Shown one piece after another: positions 25,637-33,630 of a stretch of DNA of 64,000 bases. Source of the stretch: Cacconaster sp045617505 (GTDB lineage: Bacteria > Bacteroidota > Bacteroidia > Bacteroidales > UBA932); the NCBI GenBank assembly GCA_045617505.1, contig JAZLIS010000006.1:1-64000 (forward strand), read 5' to 3'. Under the pieces are notes generated by a model that did no database searches, had not been told where the DNA came from, and worked only from the letters and a program-made list of their open reading frames with translations. Position 1 is the stretch's first letter; every line of letters begins with the position of its first letter. Both the position numbers and the translations under genes were made by a program.

Positions 25637-26875
25637 ATGAGAAGATTCCCTGTCCTTTCCCTTGTTCTTGCATTATCGTCAGCATCGGCGTTTGCCCAGT
25701 ATAAGGAAGAGGAGCCTGAATACGAGAGAATCAAGCCCAACTTCACAGTGGAAGGGTGGTATGCTTCGCTGACCAATGGAGACCGCGACGGGGCTTCCCT
25801 TGTCGATCCGAATAAAAATCATTATCCCAAGTTTAACTTTATGCTTGGTTTTCAATCCAAGCCGGGGGCGAAGAACGAAGCCATCGCGGAGGCGCTGAAC
25901 TATCCCGTCTATGGTATCGGAGTGGGCTGGGAGAAGTTCAGCTCAATGGGTTTCAACTATGCGGATTCGAGGTTGAGCGATATGTTCAATCTTTTCGGAT
26001 TCTTCGAAGGTTCCATCTACAAGACTCCGATGTTCTCCTTCGGCCTGACTCTCCGTCTTGGAGTGGGTCTGACTTTCGATATCTACGATAAGGATACAAA
26101 TCCCAACAATGTCCATTTCGGAGGCCCTCTCTCCCTCTATGTCTGCGGAGGCCCGCAGATAAAGTTTCGTCCGACCAAACAGCTTGAACTTGCCGCGAAC
26201 GCCTTTATCTGGCATCACTCCAACGGCCACACATGGACTCCCAACATCGGCATCAACCAGCGTGGTATCGGCCTTTCCGCAAGGTACAGCCTTGAAGAGC
26301 CCTATACCAAGAACGTAAAAAAGGGAACTCATCTTCACGATTTCAAGAGTGGTTTCAAATGGGATATCTTCACCCACGTGGGTATGCATTCCTACAAGTC
26401 GGAGTGGTTTGCCTACAACCAGTTCGTGCCTGACAAGGAACTCAAGCAGCCCGATTTCGCGAACTGGAGCCGTGTCGGCATCGGAGCCAGTGCCCAGCAC
26501 CGCTACTGTCTGCTCTGCTCCACTGGAATAGAAGTGGATATGACCTATATGTGGGGAATGAAGAGACTCGAACAGGCGGACAGGGTTCTCTTCGGTGACA
26601 AGGCCGTTGACAATTCCAAGGGCTACAGCCCCGTTATGGTGACGGCAGGAGCCGTTCACGAATTCTATTACGGCAATGTTTCCGCATATCTGGGCATCGG
26701 TGCTTACGTGCTGCACAAAGTGGGCATCTATGAGGATTCCACCTGGATGTACGAGAAAATAGGAATGCGCTTCTATGTCCCCAACTGGAACAACATTTTT
26801 ATCGGCTGGAACATTCTGGCCCGTAATTTCACCGAGGCGGACCACTTCGAATTCCAGCTCGGTATAAGACTCTGA
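25637..26875 (+). CDS. PagL-like outer-membrane lipid A deacylase (acyloxyacyl hydrolase family)
   Basis: 412-residue secreted beta-barrel protein. The signal peptide ends near SAFAQ. Many alternating strands follow (YGIGVGWEKFS, FGLTLRLGVGLTF, AYLGIGAYVLHKVG) and the chain ends FQLGIRL. The motif FIWHHSNGHTWTPNIGIN holds the HxSN arrangement of PagL-type lipid A 3-O-deacylases, where His and Ser are catalytic. The family is known to remove an ester-linked acyl chain from lipid A at the outer membrane. It lies between argH and an acyltransferase gene with very short gaps. Assignment rests on this motif and barrel character. Confidence 0.75.
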   Translation: MRRFPVLSLVLALSSASAFAQYKEEEPEYERIKPNFTVEGWYASLTNGDRDGASLVDPNKNHYPKFNFMLGFQSKPGAKNEAIAEALNYPVYGIGVGWEKFSSMGFNYADSRLSDMFNLFGFFEGSIYKTPMFSFGLTLRLGVGLTFDIYDKDTNPNNVHFGGPLSLYVCGGPQIKFRPTKQLELAANAFIWHHSNGHTWTPNIGINQRGIGLSARYSLEEPYTKNVKKGTHLHDFKSGFKWDIFTHVGMHSYKSEWFAYNQFVPDKELKQPDFANWSRVGIGASAQHRYCLLCSTGIEVDMTYMWGMKRLEQADRVLFGDKAVDNSKGYSPVMVTAGAVHEFYYGNVSAYLGIGAYVLHKVGIYEDSTWMYEKIGMRFYVPNWNNIFIGWNILARNFTEADHFEFQLGIRL

Positions 26876-26882
26876 TTTTGCT

Positions 26883-28346
26883 ATGTCAAAAGGTTCGGCA
26901 GCATATTCTGTCCTGAAATCCTACATCCGTTTCTGGACGGAGAAGGTCTATTATGAAGAGACTTTTGTGGAGGGCATCGAAAATATCCCTTCCGACGGCA
27001 CTCCTGTGATGATAACAAGCAACCACCAGAACAGTATGAACGATGCTCTGGGCATACTTCTGGCAATCAACGACCGCAAGCCCAATTTCATCGTCCGTGC
27101 CGATGTTTTCGGAATCAGCACCGGCTTTGGCAAGTTCCTGCGCTCGATAGGCCTTCTGCCTGCATACAGGCTCAATTACGAGGGCTCTGCAGCTCTCTCT
27201 GCAAATGCCGCAACGTTCAGCGTTTCCGAGCAGGCCCTTATTGACGGAGAGACAGTGGTGATATTTCCTGAGGGCGGACACGCTGAAGGACATTGGCTCA
27301 ATATTTTTAAGGGAGGTATGGCCAAGATGGCTTTCGAGGCCGCGGAAATTGCCGGCTTTGAGAAGGATATCAAGATAGTGCCTGCTTGCAACCATTATTC
27401 GTCATATCACGGTCTGCGCGGGAAACAGCTTGTCAGATTCGCCGAGCCTGTGAGTCTCTCTCAATACTATGGTTTATATCGGGAAAAACCCCGCACAGCG
27501 ATGAGGAAACTTTCCGCCGATATCCGCTCCCGGATAGAGTCGATGGTTCTTGACATTAAGGACAAGGAGTTCTACAATGAACTTGAGTTCATCCGCAACG
27601 GGCAGGCAGGCGATGAATTTGCTGCAGGAAAAGGGGTAGGGGAAGGAGATTTCCCTGCTCGGTTTGAGAGCGACAAGGTATTGATTTCCAAATTCTTTGA
27701 AGCCAGAAGGACGGAGAATCCATATTTCAGGACCCTTAATTCGGAAGAAGGTCAGACACTTGCCGAACTTGCAGCTCGGCAGGCAGATGCTCAGAATGAA
27801 GCCGCTTCCGCTTCCGGTGAAGCAGGGGCGGTAGAGACTGCTCCGGTGGAGAAACTTCTTATTGACACGAGGAATCTCCTCCGGGAGTATGCGGAAAATG
27901 GACTTGAGGACCGTCAGTTCCGCGACAGGTCTTCCGTGTTCGGGCTTGTCCTGCAGATAGCCGCATTGGCCGTACTTCTGCCATTGGCGTTGATTTTCCT
28001 CTGGCCCTCCGCGATATGTTGGCTTGTTCCTCTCCATTTTGCCAAAAAAGCAAAAGGGGATATGTTCGAGGGCACTTTCGTGCTTGCAATGAACATACTT
28101 GTCATAATTCCGCTGGCTTCAATCGTGACTTTCATTGTCGCGAGCTTGAAATTCACCCTGCTGTTTGCCGCAATCTGCGTTTTGGTATTGCCGCTGGTTC
28201 TGCTTTTCGAATGGAACTATTTCAAGACTCTCCGCAGCGCCCTGACGGATTTGAGGTTTTTCCGTACGTCCCCGCACATTCGGAAGGAGATAGGGGAGAA
28301 GCGTTCCGCACTTTTTTCAAAACTGGCGGAATTTCTTAAAAATTGA
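26883..28346 (+). CDS. PlsC-family acyltransferase with C-terminal membrane segments
   Basis: 487-residue membrane acyltransferase of the 1-acylglycerol-3-phosphate family. Motif I is TSNHQNSMNDAL (H-x4-D, near residue 46) and motif III VVIFPEGGHAEG. A central charged region is followed by an alanine/glutamate-rich linker (about 295-320), then paired hydrophobic segments near 350-385 and 395-440. The two-part layout resembles Bacteroidota acyltransferases annotated as glycerol-3-phosphate or lysophospholipid acyltransferase. It directly follows the PagL-like gene by 7 bases. Acceptor unknown. Confidence 0.85.
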   Translation: MSKGSAAYSVLKSYIRFWTEKVYYEETFVEGIENIPSDGTPVMITSNHQNSMNDALGILLAINDRKPNFIVRADVFGISTGFGKFLRSIGLLPAYRLNYEGSAALSANAATFSVSEQALIDGETVVIFPEGGHAEGHWLNIFKGGMAKMAFEAAEIAGFEKDIKIVPACNHYSSYHGLRGKQLVRFAEPVSLSQYYGLYREKPRTAMRKLSADIRSRIESMVLDIKDKEFYNELEFIRNGQAGDEFAAGKGVGEGDFPARFESDKVLISKFFEARRTENPYFRTLNSEEGQTLAELAARQADAQNEAASASGEAGAVETAPVEKLLIDTRNLLREYAENGLEDRQFRDRSSVFGLVLQIAALAVLLPLALIFLWPSAICWLVPLHFAKKAKGDMFEGTFVLAMNILVIIPLASIVTFIVASLKFTLLFAAICVLVLPLVLLFEWNYFKTLRSALTDLRFFRTSPHIRKEIGEKRSALFSKLAEFLKN

Positions 28347-28365
28347 TTATATTTGCACTCCGACA

Positions 28366-28453
28366 GGAGAGATGCTCGAGTGGCTTAAGAGGCACGCCTG
28401 GAAAGCGTGTATGCGCCAAAAGCGTATCTCGGGTTCGAATCCCGATCTCTCCG
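28366..28453 (+). tRNA. tRNA-Ser (anticodon GGA)
   Basis: Class II tRNA of 88 bases. Acceptor GGAGAGA pairs with TCTCTCC; the anticodon stem CACGC/GCGTG encloses CTGGAAA (anticodon GGA); a long variable arm (TATGCGCCAAAAGCGTA) follows; the T arm holds GGTTCGAATCC. CCA is not encoded. It starts about 20 bases after the PlsC-like gene, with TATATTTG (28348-28355) as a possible own -7 box. Confidence 0.95.
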
Positions 28454-28472
28454 CAAGACATTGATAGTCAGG

Positions 28473-28502
28473 CAGACAGCCTCGCATTTGCGAGGCTGTC
28501 TG
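28473..28502 (+). terminator. Hairpin downstream of tRNA-Ser
   Basis: CAGACAGCCTCGC (28473-28485) pairs perfectly with GCGAGGCTGTCTG (28490-28502) around an ATTT loop. There is no strong T-run after it, so it may be a processing or termination hairpin. The ~200 bases from here to the next gene end (28710) show no gene; they are GC-rich in one part and otherwise featureless. Confidence 0.6.
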
Positions 28503-28709
28503 TGTAAGTGGAAGTTACCTGTGGCTGCTGCTGCCGGTCTGATGCCTGAATGTCTTGCAAGGGCCCCGCGGCGAGCGGGAAGGGAATGCGCAGCGGCCTC
28601 CGGCCGCGAGCACAATCCCGTCAGGGAATGTCGGAGACCCAATCTTTTGCGACCTCTCGGCTACAGTTGGATGGGGGAATTCAAGCCTCAACCTCCCCCG
28701 AAATTTCTT

Positions 28710-29900
28710 CTAAGCGTTCATAAAGTTCGGGTATTCATCGAACAGGCACATTGCCAGTATGAATGAAGCGATGCACGTCGCCCATACGAAAACCGTCCAG
28801 AATATCCTGTGTTTTCCAAAGAAACATTCGGTTCTCTCTTTGAGATATTTTGAGTATATGACAACAGACAGTATAGTTGCTGCCAAAATGCAAATCCAGA
28901 CTATAATCACTTGTCCGTCATTACAGAATCGCTCAGTTCCGAAAGAAAAATAGAGAATAAACTGAATTATTACCCAGGATATGCAATAATACTGATTGAT
29001 GTGTCGGGATGGATGGATAAAGACCGGTATTGATTTCTGCGGTATCAACTGCCCGAGAAAAAAGAACAGGCTTATCAGGCCCACATTGATGGGCAGGCAA
29101 ATGATTGCATCAGAAATCGGACGATGTGCCACATAGATTTCACTTGTCAGGCCCTTGAAGATATTCTGCTCGATATTGAACGACACGTAAATGTATGCCG
29201 CGCACAATACTGTTCCAACCAGAAGAGATATGGCGTGGAACCTTTTCTTGTCCTGCAGGAACTGGTATTTGTCGCCGAACCATTGTCCTGCCGCCACGAA
29301 GATGAACCAGTTGAAAAGAGGAAAGTAGCTCTCAGATTCGGTGCCCCAGAAAAAACCGAGAAGTTGGTCAACCGGATAACAGCCGACGGATACTCCCTCA
29401 AGTAATGTGCCCAGCACACTCAGGACGATGGATATGAGCACCATCCTGCCATTTCCAATTTTCAGTTTCTTCAGGCAACCGACAAATAGGAAAGCCAGGC
29501 CCGCGAACTGAAGGATATCGACGCTAAATCCGTATGCCAGATAGACCAGATTGTCCGGGTGATTGAGAATCAAGCTGCTCAGCGACGCGGGAATGATTTC
29601 CCTGCACAATAAAAGGGTAAAACCGATGGTAAGAAGTTTAAATCCCCTTTGAAGGCATTCCTTTGCCGAATTGTGTCTGGTATAGGAAAGGCCTATTCCC
29701 ATACAGAACATAAAGGTGACAGCACCGGCAATCGAGCCTCTCACATACGAGTTGATTGCGCTCAGGGATGGCTCAAAACCGGTGGACAAGGCTTCATAAG
29801 TATGGGTCCAAATCATCAATACTATGGTTAAGGCCTTTGCCAGATCAAATTCAAGTTGCCTGCCGGTGTTGACTCTTTCTGCGGAGAAGATGGAATTCAT
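28710..29900 (-). CDS. Multi-pass membrane acyltransferase, heparan-glucosaminide/acyltransferase-3-like
   Basis: 396-residue integral membrane protein with about ten hydrophobic helices. The start RQLEFDLAKALTIVLMIWTHTYEAL carries the pattern of a first helix ending in a conserved His seen in DUF1624/YeiB and acyltransferase-3 families, which move acyl groups from the cytoplasm to outside acceptors such as polysaccharides. Neighbours give no help: a tRNA lies on one side and a gene remnant on the other. Codon use and AT content look different from the adjacent operons. Family level only; substrate cannot be named. Confidence 0.65.
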   Translation of the reverse strand: MNSIFSAERVNTGRQLEFDLAKALTIVLMIWTHTYEALSTGFEPSLSAINSYVRGSIAGAVTFMFCMGIGLSYTRHNSAKECLQRGFKLLTIGFTLLLCREIIPASLSSLILNHPDNLVYLAYGFSVDILQFAGLAFLFVGCLKKLKIGNGRMVLISIVLSVLGTLLEGVSVGCYPVDQLLGFFWGTESESYFPLFNWFIFVAAGQWFGDKYQFLQDKKRFHAISLLVGTVLCAAYIYVSFNIEQNIFKGLTSEIYVAHRPISDAIICLPINVGLISLFFFLGQLIPQKSIPVFIHPSRHINQYYCISWVIIQFILYFSFGTERFCNDGQVIIVWICILAATILSVVIYSKYLKERTECFFGKHRIFWTVFVWATCIASFILAMCLFDEYPNFMNA

Positions 29901-30000
29901 ATGATGCTACATATTTACAGTTACAAAGATAACCAACATTTCAATATACAATTGAGTTGGGTATAGGAATGGAAAAGATTCTGTTTCGTTTTCAATCGTT

Positions 30001-30227
30001 TTGTCGGCGTAAACGATATCTGTTGGGAGCTTCCGCAGCTGAGAGTATTTCATAGAAATGACCTGATTTCCGAGGGAGCCGAAAGTCTGAAATAATTTGC
30101 AGCAGACATCGATACGGAAAAGATGAAAGCGCCATCATTCCTGATAGTCCTTACAGGTATCGGCCAGTATGCCTACAAGCGCGAAGATGGTGTGATGGTC
30201 GTGCCGACAGGCAGCCTGTACGGATAA
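30001..30227 (+). pseudogene. C-terminal remnant of an AAA-type ATPase (DUF4143-like), interrupted
   Basis: One frame reads GVNDICWELPQLRVF, then a stop (TAA at 30103-30105), then FAADIDTEKMKAPSFLIVLTG and on to GQYAYKREDGVMVVPTGSLYG before a final TAA. This resembles the tail of Bacteroidales ATPases of the prokaryotic AAA/DUF4143 type, as I recall them; no Walker A part remains. No start codon and an internal stop show it is not functional. It fills most of the 370-base gap between the membrane acyltransferase and the NadD-GlpA gene and suggests past insertion and decay. Boundaries are approximate. Confidence 0.55.
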
Positions 30228-30258
30228 AATTTATCCTGACTGTTTCAAAACAGATTCT

Positions 30259-30266
30259 TATATTTG
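30259..30266 (+). promoter_or_regulatory. -7 box four bases before the NadD-GlpA start
   Basis: TATATTTG matches TAnnTTTG and ends four bases before the GTG start at 30271. With the usual spacing the transcript would begin on or near the start codon, i.e. leaderless. A -33 TTTG is not clear. Confidence 0.55.
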
Positions 30267-30270
30267 CGGT

Positions 30271-32265
30271 GTGAAAGAGTATCGGACATATCGCAAACCC
30301 GTTACGGCTCTGCTGTTCGGGTCGTTCAATCCTCTGCACGAAGGGCATCTTGCGATTATCAGATATATTGTTGAAAAGTACCCTGACTGCAGGGCCGGTC
30401 TGGTCGTCTCTCCCGAAAGTCCCTTCAAGAAGGGAATGGGAAGCAGCGGTGACAGCAGGCTCGACGCGGTGCGCAGGTCCGTGGAGGAAAGCGGTCTGGA
30501 CATTGACGTTCTGGATGTGGAGTTTTCGCTCCCTAAACCGCATTACACCATCTCCACTCTCCGCCATCTCAGGGCGGCACACCCTGAGAGGGAGTATGTC
30601 CTCGTGGTGGGGGCCGACTGTCTTGCACAGATACAGCAATGGTACGAGGGGAATGAACTGCTCCGCGAATTCGAGGTGTGGGCCTATCCCCGTGCCGGTT
30701 ATGATGTCGAGGCCACAGCCGATGTACTCAATGCCGATGAAGGGGTCAGAGGCGTGACCGTGCTCAGAGGAGAGATGCACAATATCTCTTCAACGAAAAT
30801 CCGCAAGTCCGAGGAATATGACGTGATTGTAATCGGAGGTGGAATAACCGGTGCCGGAGTGGCAAGAGACTGTGCCTTAAGGGGACTCAGGACGCTTCTT
30901 CTTGAGAAGGCTGATATGACCAACGGTGCTACCGGCCGCAACCACGGACTGCTCCACAGTGGGGCCAGATATGCCGTCGGAGATCCGGAATCGGCCAGAG
31001 AGTGTATGTCGGAGTGCAATATCATCAAGCGAATCGCTCCGCATTGTGTTGAACCGGTTGGCGGTCTTTTCCTTACTCTCCCGCAGGATGACATCGCCTA
31101 TCAGTCCGTGTTTGTCAATGCTTGCGAGGATGCCGGGATTCCGGTTCAGGTGATGGACCCGGAAGAGGTTCTGCGTATGGACCCCTCTGTCAACCCTTCC
31201 GCCATCGGTGCGGCTATGGTGCCGGATGCGGCCGTGGATCCCTTCGCACTTACTCTTGCCAACAGCTATGATGCCTGCAACCACGGGGCGAGGGTTCTTG
31301 TAAATCACGAGGTCACAGGGTTTATTGTCTCAAACGGGAAAATACAGGGAGTGACGGCCCTCGATACGCCATCCGGAGAGCAGAAAACCTTTTATTCCCG
31401 GATGGTTGTGAACGCTGCCGGAATCTGGGGTGCCGGCGTGGCAGCCCTTGCCGGGGTAAAAATCAATATGTATCCGGCCAAAGGCTCTCTGCTTGTTTTC
31501 GGACATAGAGTCAACAGATTGATTCTCAACAGATGCCGTAAGGCTTCCGATGCTGATATACTGGTTCCTGGAGGAAATGTGTCCCTTCTTGGCACCACTT
31601 CCTCCAGATCATCATTCGAAGAGATTGACGATATACGGCCCACTCCCGATGAAGTGGATCTTCTCCTGAAAGAAGGGTCGCTTCTTTCGCCCGCCTTGAA
31701 ATCCACAAGAATCCTTCGGGCCTATTCCGGAGTGCGCCCGCTTGTGTCCTGCGATGATGACGGGTCCGGACGTGGAATAAGCAGGGGAGTGGCTCTGATA
31801 GACCACTCCACTCGTGATGGTCTGGAGGGATTCATCACAATCACGGGAGGAAAGCTTACCACCTACAGGCTGATGGCCGAGATGGCAACTGATCTTGTCT
31901 GCCGGCATCTGAATGTTGGAAGGAAATGTCTGACGGCGAGGCGTGTCCTGCCCGAACTTAAGGTTCACGTCCCGCGGCTAGGCGGAAAGATGATTTGCGG
32001 ATGTCAGGGAGTTACTGACAAGGAGATCCAATATGCAGTTGAAAATATGGGCGTAAGGAATCTGGAATCCCTCCGCCGCAGGACACGATTGGGAATGGGG
32101 ACCTGTCAGGGCGTTTTCTGTGCGAGACGTGCCGCTGCGATGCTTCCGGAGCCGGATATCGAGGGTTTTCTCCGTAAGAGATGGAAGGGTATATATTCCG
32201 TCGCCTGGGGCGATACCTTGAAAGAAGCCCAATTGACTCAGTGGACATACAGGAATCTGTTATGA
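30271..32265 (+). CDS. Fusion of NaMN adenylyltransferase (NadD) and anaerobic glycerol-3-phosphate dehydrogenase subunit A (GlpA)
   Basis: 664 residues from a GTG start. Residues 1 to about 182 are NadD: FGSFNPLHEGHL (nucleotide-binding HxGH), SLPKPHYTISTLRHL, VVGADCLAQIQQWY, VWAYPRAGYD and NISSTKIRKS (the ISSTxIR motif). The usual last ~20 residues of NadD are missing. GlpA starts at once: DVIVIGGGITGAGVARDCALRG (FAD), NHGLLHSGARY, then a C-terminal [2Fe-2S] BFD-like domain with CGC and TCQGVFC cysteines. GlpA oxidises glycerol-3-phosphate to DHAP into the quinone pool; NadD makes NaAD. A metabolic reason for the fusion is not evident. The frame is clean; overlap with glpB by ATGA. Confidence 0.85.
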   Translation: MKEYRTYRKPVTALLFGSFNPLHEGHLAIIRYIVEKYPDCRAGLVVSPESPFKKGMGSSGDSRLDAVRRSVEESGLDIDVLDVEFSLPKPHYTISTLRHLRAAHPEREYVLVVGADCLAQIQQWYEGNELLREFEVWAYPRAGYDVEATADVLNADEGVRGVTVLRGEMHNISSTKIRKSEEYDVIVIGGGITGAGVARDCALRGLRTLLLEKADMTNGATGRNHGLLHSGARYAVGDPESARECMSECNIIKRIAPHCVEPVGGLFLTLPQDDIAYQSVFVNACEDAGIPVQVMDPEEVLRMDPSVNPSAIGAAMVPDAAVDPFALTLANSYDACNHGARVLVNHEVTGFIVSNGKIQGVTALDTPSGEQKTFYSRMVVNAAGIWGAGVAALAGVKINMYPAKGSLLVFGHRVNRLILNRCRKASDADILVPGGNVSLLGTTSSRSSFEEIDDIRPTPDEVDLLLKEGSLLSPALKSTRILRAYSGVRPLVSCDDDGSGRGISRGVALIDHSTRDGLEGFITITGGKLTTYRLMAEMATDLVCRHLNVGRKCLTARRVLPELKVHVPRLGGKMICGCQGVTDKEIQYAVENMGVRNLESLRRRTRLGMGTCQGVFCARRAAAMLPEPDIEGFLRKRWKGIYSVAWGDTLKEAQLTQWTYRNLL

Positions 32266-32792
32266 GATACGATGTGGTGATAATCGGAGGAGGGCACAGT
32301 GGCCTGGAGAAGGGTTTGGAGGTGCTGCGGCAGGGACTGACCTGCTGCGCGCTGTGCAAGGGCGTGAGCAGCCGGAAGTTCAGGGACGAAAACTACAGGC
32401 ACGATGTGGCGCGTGAGCAGTTCCGTTCTCTCGGAGGTGTGCTTCTTATGGGAGAGACTGTGACAGGAGGGGTGATAGCCGACGGACTTCTTCTCTCCAT
32501 CTACACTGAGGCGCATCCTGATGAGCCGATAGAGGCCTCCCTTTTTTATCTCTCGACCGGCAGCTTTTTCACCGGAGGCCTTTCATCAACTTCGACTTCG
32601 GTCTTTGAAACGATATTCGGACTTGACGTTAATTTCTCCGGCTCTCATTCCGACTGGGTCGATCCCGACTTCTTCGCCCACCAGCCATTTATGGATTTCG
32701 GAGTCCTGACTGACAGCGAAGGCCACGCACTGCTTTGTGGCAAGCCGGTCCGCAATCTTTTCCCCATAGGTTCCATAGTGGCAAGGATATAA
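32262..32792 (+). CDS. glpB: Short GlpB-like glycerol-3-phosphate dehydrogenase subunit
   Basis: 176-residue protein, less than half the size of E. coli GlpB (about 420). The start ATG overlaps the GlpA stop (ATGA). The N-terminus RYDVVIIGGGHSGL is the FAD-binding motif. The rest matches the late part of GlpB: FYLSTGSFFTGGL, SDWVDPDFFAHQPFMDFGVLTD and KPVRNLFPIGSI. The middle of the usual chain, and the final segment (normally a GFDPIAQGCG-type ending), are absent, so it looks like an internally and terminally shortened version. No glpC follows; the next genes are ribosomal. It may be a minimal subunit or a decayed one. Confidence 0.75.
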   Translation: MRYDVVIIGGGHSGLEKGLEVLRQGLTCCALCKGVSSRKFRDENYRHDVAREQFRSLGGVLLMGETVTGGVIADGLLLSIYTEAHPDEPIEASLFYLSTGSFFTGGLSSTSTSVFETIFGLDVNFSGSHSDWVDPDFFAHQPFMDFGVLTDSEGHALLCGKPVRNLFPIGSIVARI

Positions 32793-32811
32793 GAAGATTT
32801 TTCAGAAAAAT

Positions 32812-32842
32812 TTTGCCGGAAAAATTAATTGTGCTATCTTTG
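32812..32842 (+). promoter_or_regulatory. rplU-rpmA promoter
   Basis: TTTG (32812-32815), 19-base spacer and TATCTTTG (32835-32842) form an exact Bacteroidota promoter. It drives a leader of about 95 bases before rplU. Confidence 0.8.
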
Positions 32843-32847
32843 CAAAC

Positions 32848-32940
32848 CCAAAATATTGTTTGACAACCGTTAAGCCAGTGATTAAGAGATAGTTCAATGT
32901 CTATCCGCTTGCGGTTATAAATTTTTAAAATTTATTTTTT
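32848..32940 (+). promoter_or_regulatory. Structured 5' leader of rplU
   Basis: AACCG (32865-32869) can pair with CGGTT (32912-32916), enclosing GATAG (32888-32892) with CTATC (32901-32905). An AT-rich stretch with AAATTTTTAAAATTT follows just before the ATG. This is a plausible ribosomal-protein leader (L21 type) for autoregulation; the pairing is short and the function is inferred from position. Confidence 0.4.
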
Positions 32941-33249
32941 ATGTACGCAATCGTTGATATTGCAGGACAGCAGTTCAAAGTTGAGGCAGGCAGTCAGGTT
33001 TTCGTGAACAGGCTTGCATCAGCTGAGGGAGAGGCTGTTTCATTCGACAAGGTGCTTCTTGTCGATGAAGAAGGAAAGGTGAAAGTGGGTGCCCCCTACG
33101 TGGAAGGGGTTTCCGTAGAGGCTACCGTGCTTGAGCACTGCAAAGCTGACAAAGTTATCATCTTCAAGAAGAAACGTCGCAAAGGCTATCAGAAGAAGAA
33201 CGGTCACCGTCAGTATCTCACCAAAATTCAGATTGACGCAATTGCTTAA
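32941..33249 (+). CDS. rplU: 50S ribosomal protein L21
   Basis: 102-residue large-subunit protein binding 23S rRNA. The start MYAIVDIAGQQFKVE and the C-terminal basic segment KKKRRKGYQKKNGHRQYLT are diagnostic. It is followed after 19 bases by rpmA, the conserved order. It has its own strong promoter and a leader of about 95 bases. Confidence 0.98.
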   Translation: MYAIVDIAGQQFKVEAGSQVFVNRLASAEGEAVSFDKVLLVDEEGKVKVGAPYVEGVSVEATVLEHCKADKVIIFKKKRRKGYQKKNGHRQYLTKIQIDAIA

Positions 33250-33268
33250 CTTTTAAAACTTTCGGATT

Positions 33269-33538
33269 ATGGCACACAAAAAAGGTGTAGGTAGTTCAAA
33301 GAACGGCCGTGAATCACAGAGCAAGCGCCTCGGTATCAAATTGTTCGGCGGGCAGGCTGCAAAGGCCGGCAACATTCTCGTCCGTCAGAGAGGTACAGTT
33401 CACTATCCCGGTGAGAACGTAGGAATGGGTAAGGACCATACTCTTTTCGCGCTGGTTGACGGTACTGTCTCCTTCAGAAAGAAAGCAAATGACAAATCAT
33501 TCGTTTCAGTGGTTCCTTTCCCCAAGGCTGAAGCGTAA
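33269..33538 (+). CDS. rpmA: 50S ribosomal protein L27
   Basis: 89-residue protein near the peptidyl-transferase centre. MAHKKGVGSSKNGRESQSKRLGIK and FGGQAAKAGNILVRQRGT are typical. No N-terminal cleavage extension is present. Transcription probably ends at the hairpin 25 bases downstream. Confidence 0.98.
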   Translation: MAHKKGVGSSKNGRESQSKRLGIKLFGGQAAKAGNILVRQRGTVHYPGENVGMGKDHTLFALVDGTVSFRKKANDKSFVSVVPFPKAEA

Positions 33539-33562
33539 GGATCGATTTGTAAAAGAAGATAA

Positions 33563-33599
33563 AACAGAATCGTTTGTAAAGAACGGTTCTGTTTTTTTT
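33563..33599 (+). terminator. Rho-independent terminator after rpmA
   Basis: AACAGAATCGTT (33563-33574) pairs with AACGGTTCTGTT (33582-33593) with one G-U, 7-base loop, followed by a run of T's. The -7 box TATATTTG of serS (33601-33608) starts directly after it. Confidence 0.85.
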
Positions 33600-33630
33600 G
33601 TATATTTGCCGCCGATAAAAATTGATAGAG

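Noticed and set aside
28454..28709. Possible small gene between tRNA-Ser and the membrane acyltransferase
   Set aside because: Open frames here start inside the tRNA or its hairpin and have no recognisable features.
29969..30055. Short frame beginning MEKILFRFQSF before the ATPase remnant
   Set aside because: Only 28 codons, in a different frame from the remnant, with no support beyond an ATG.
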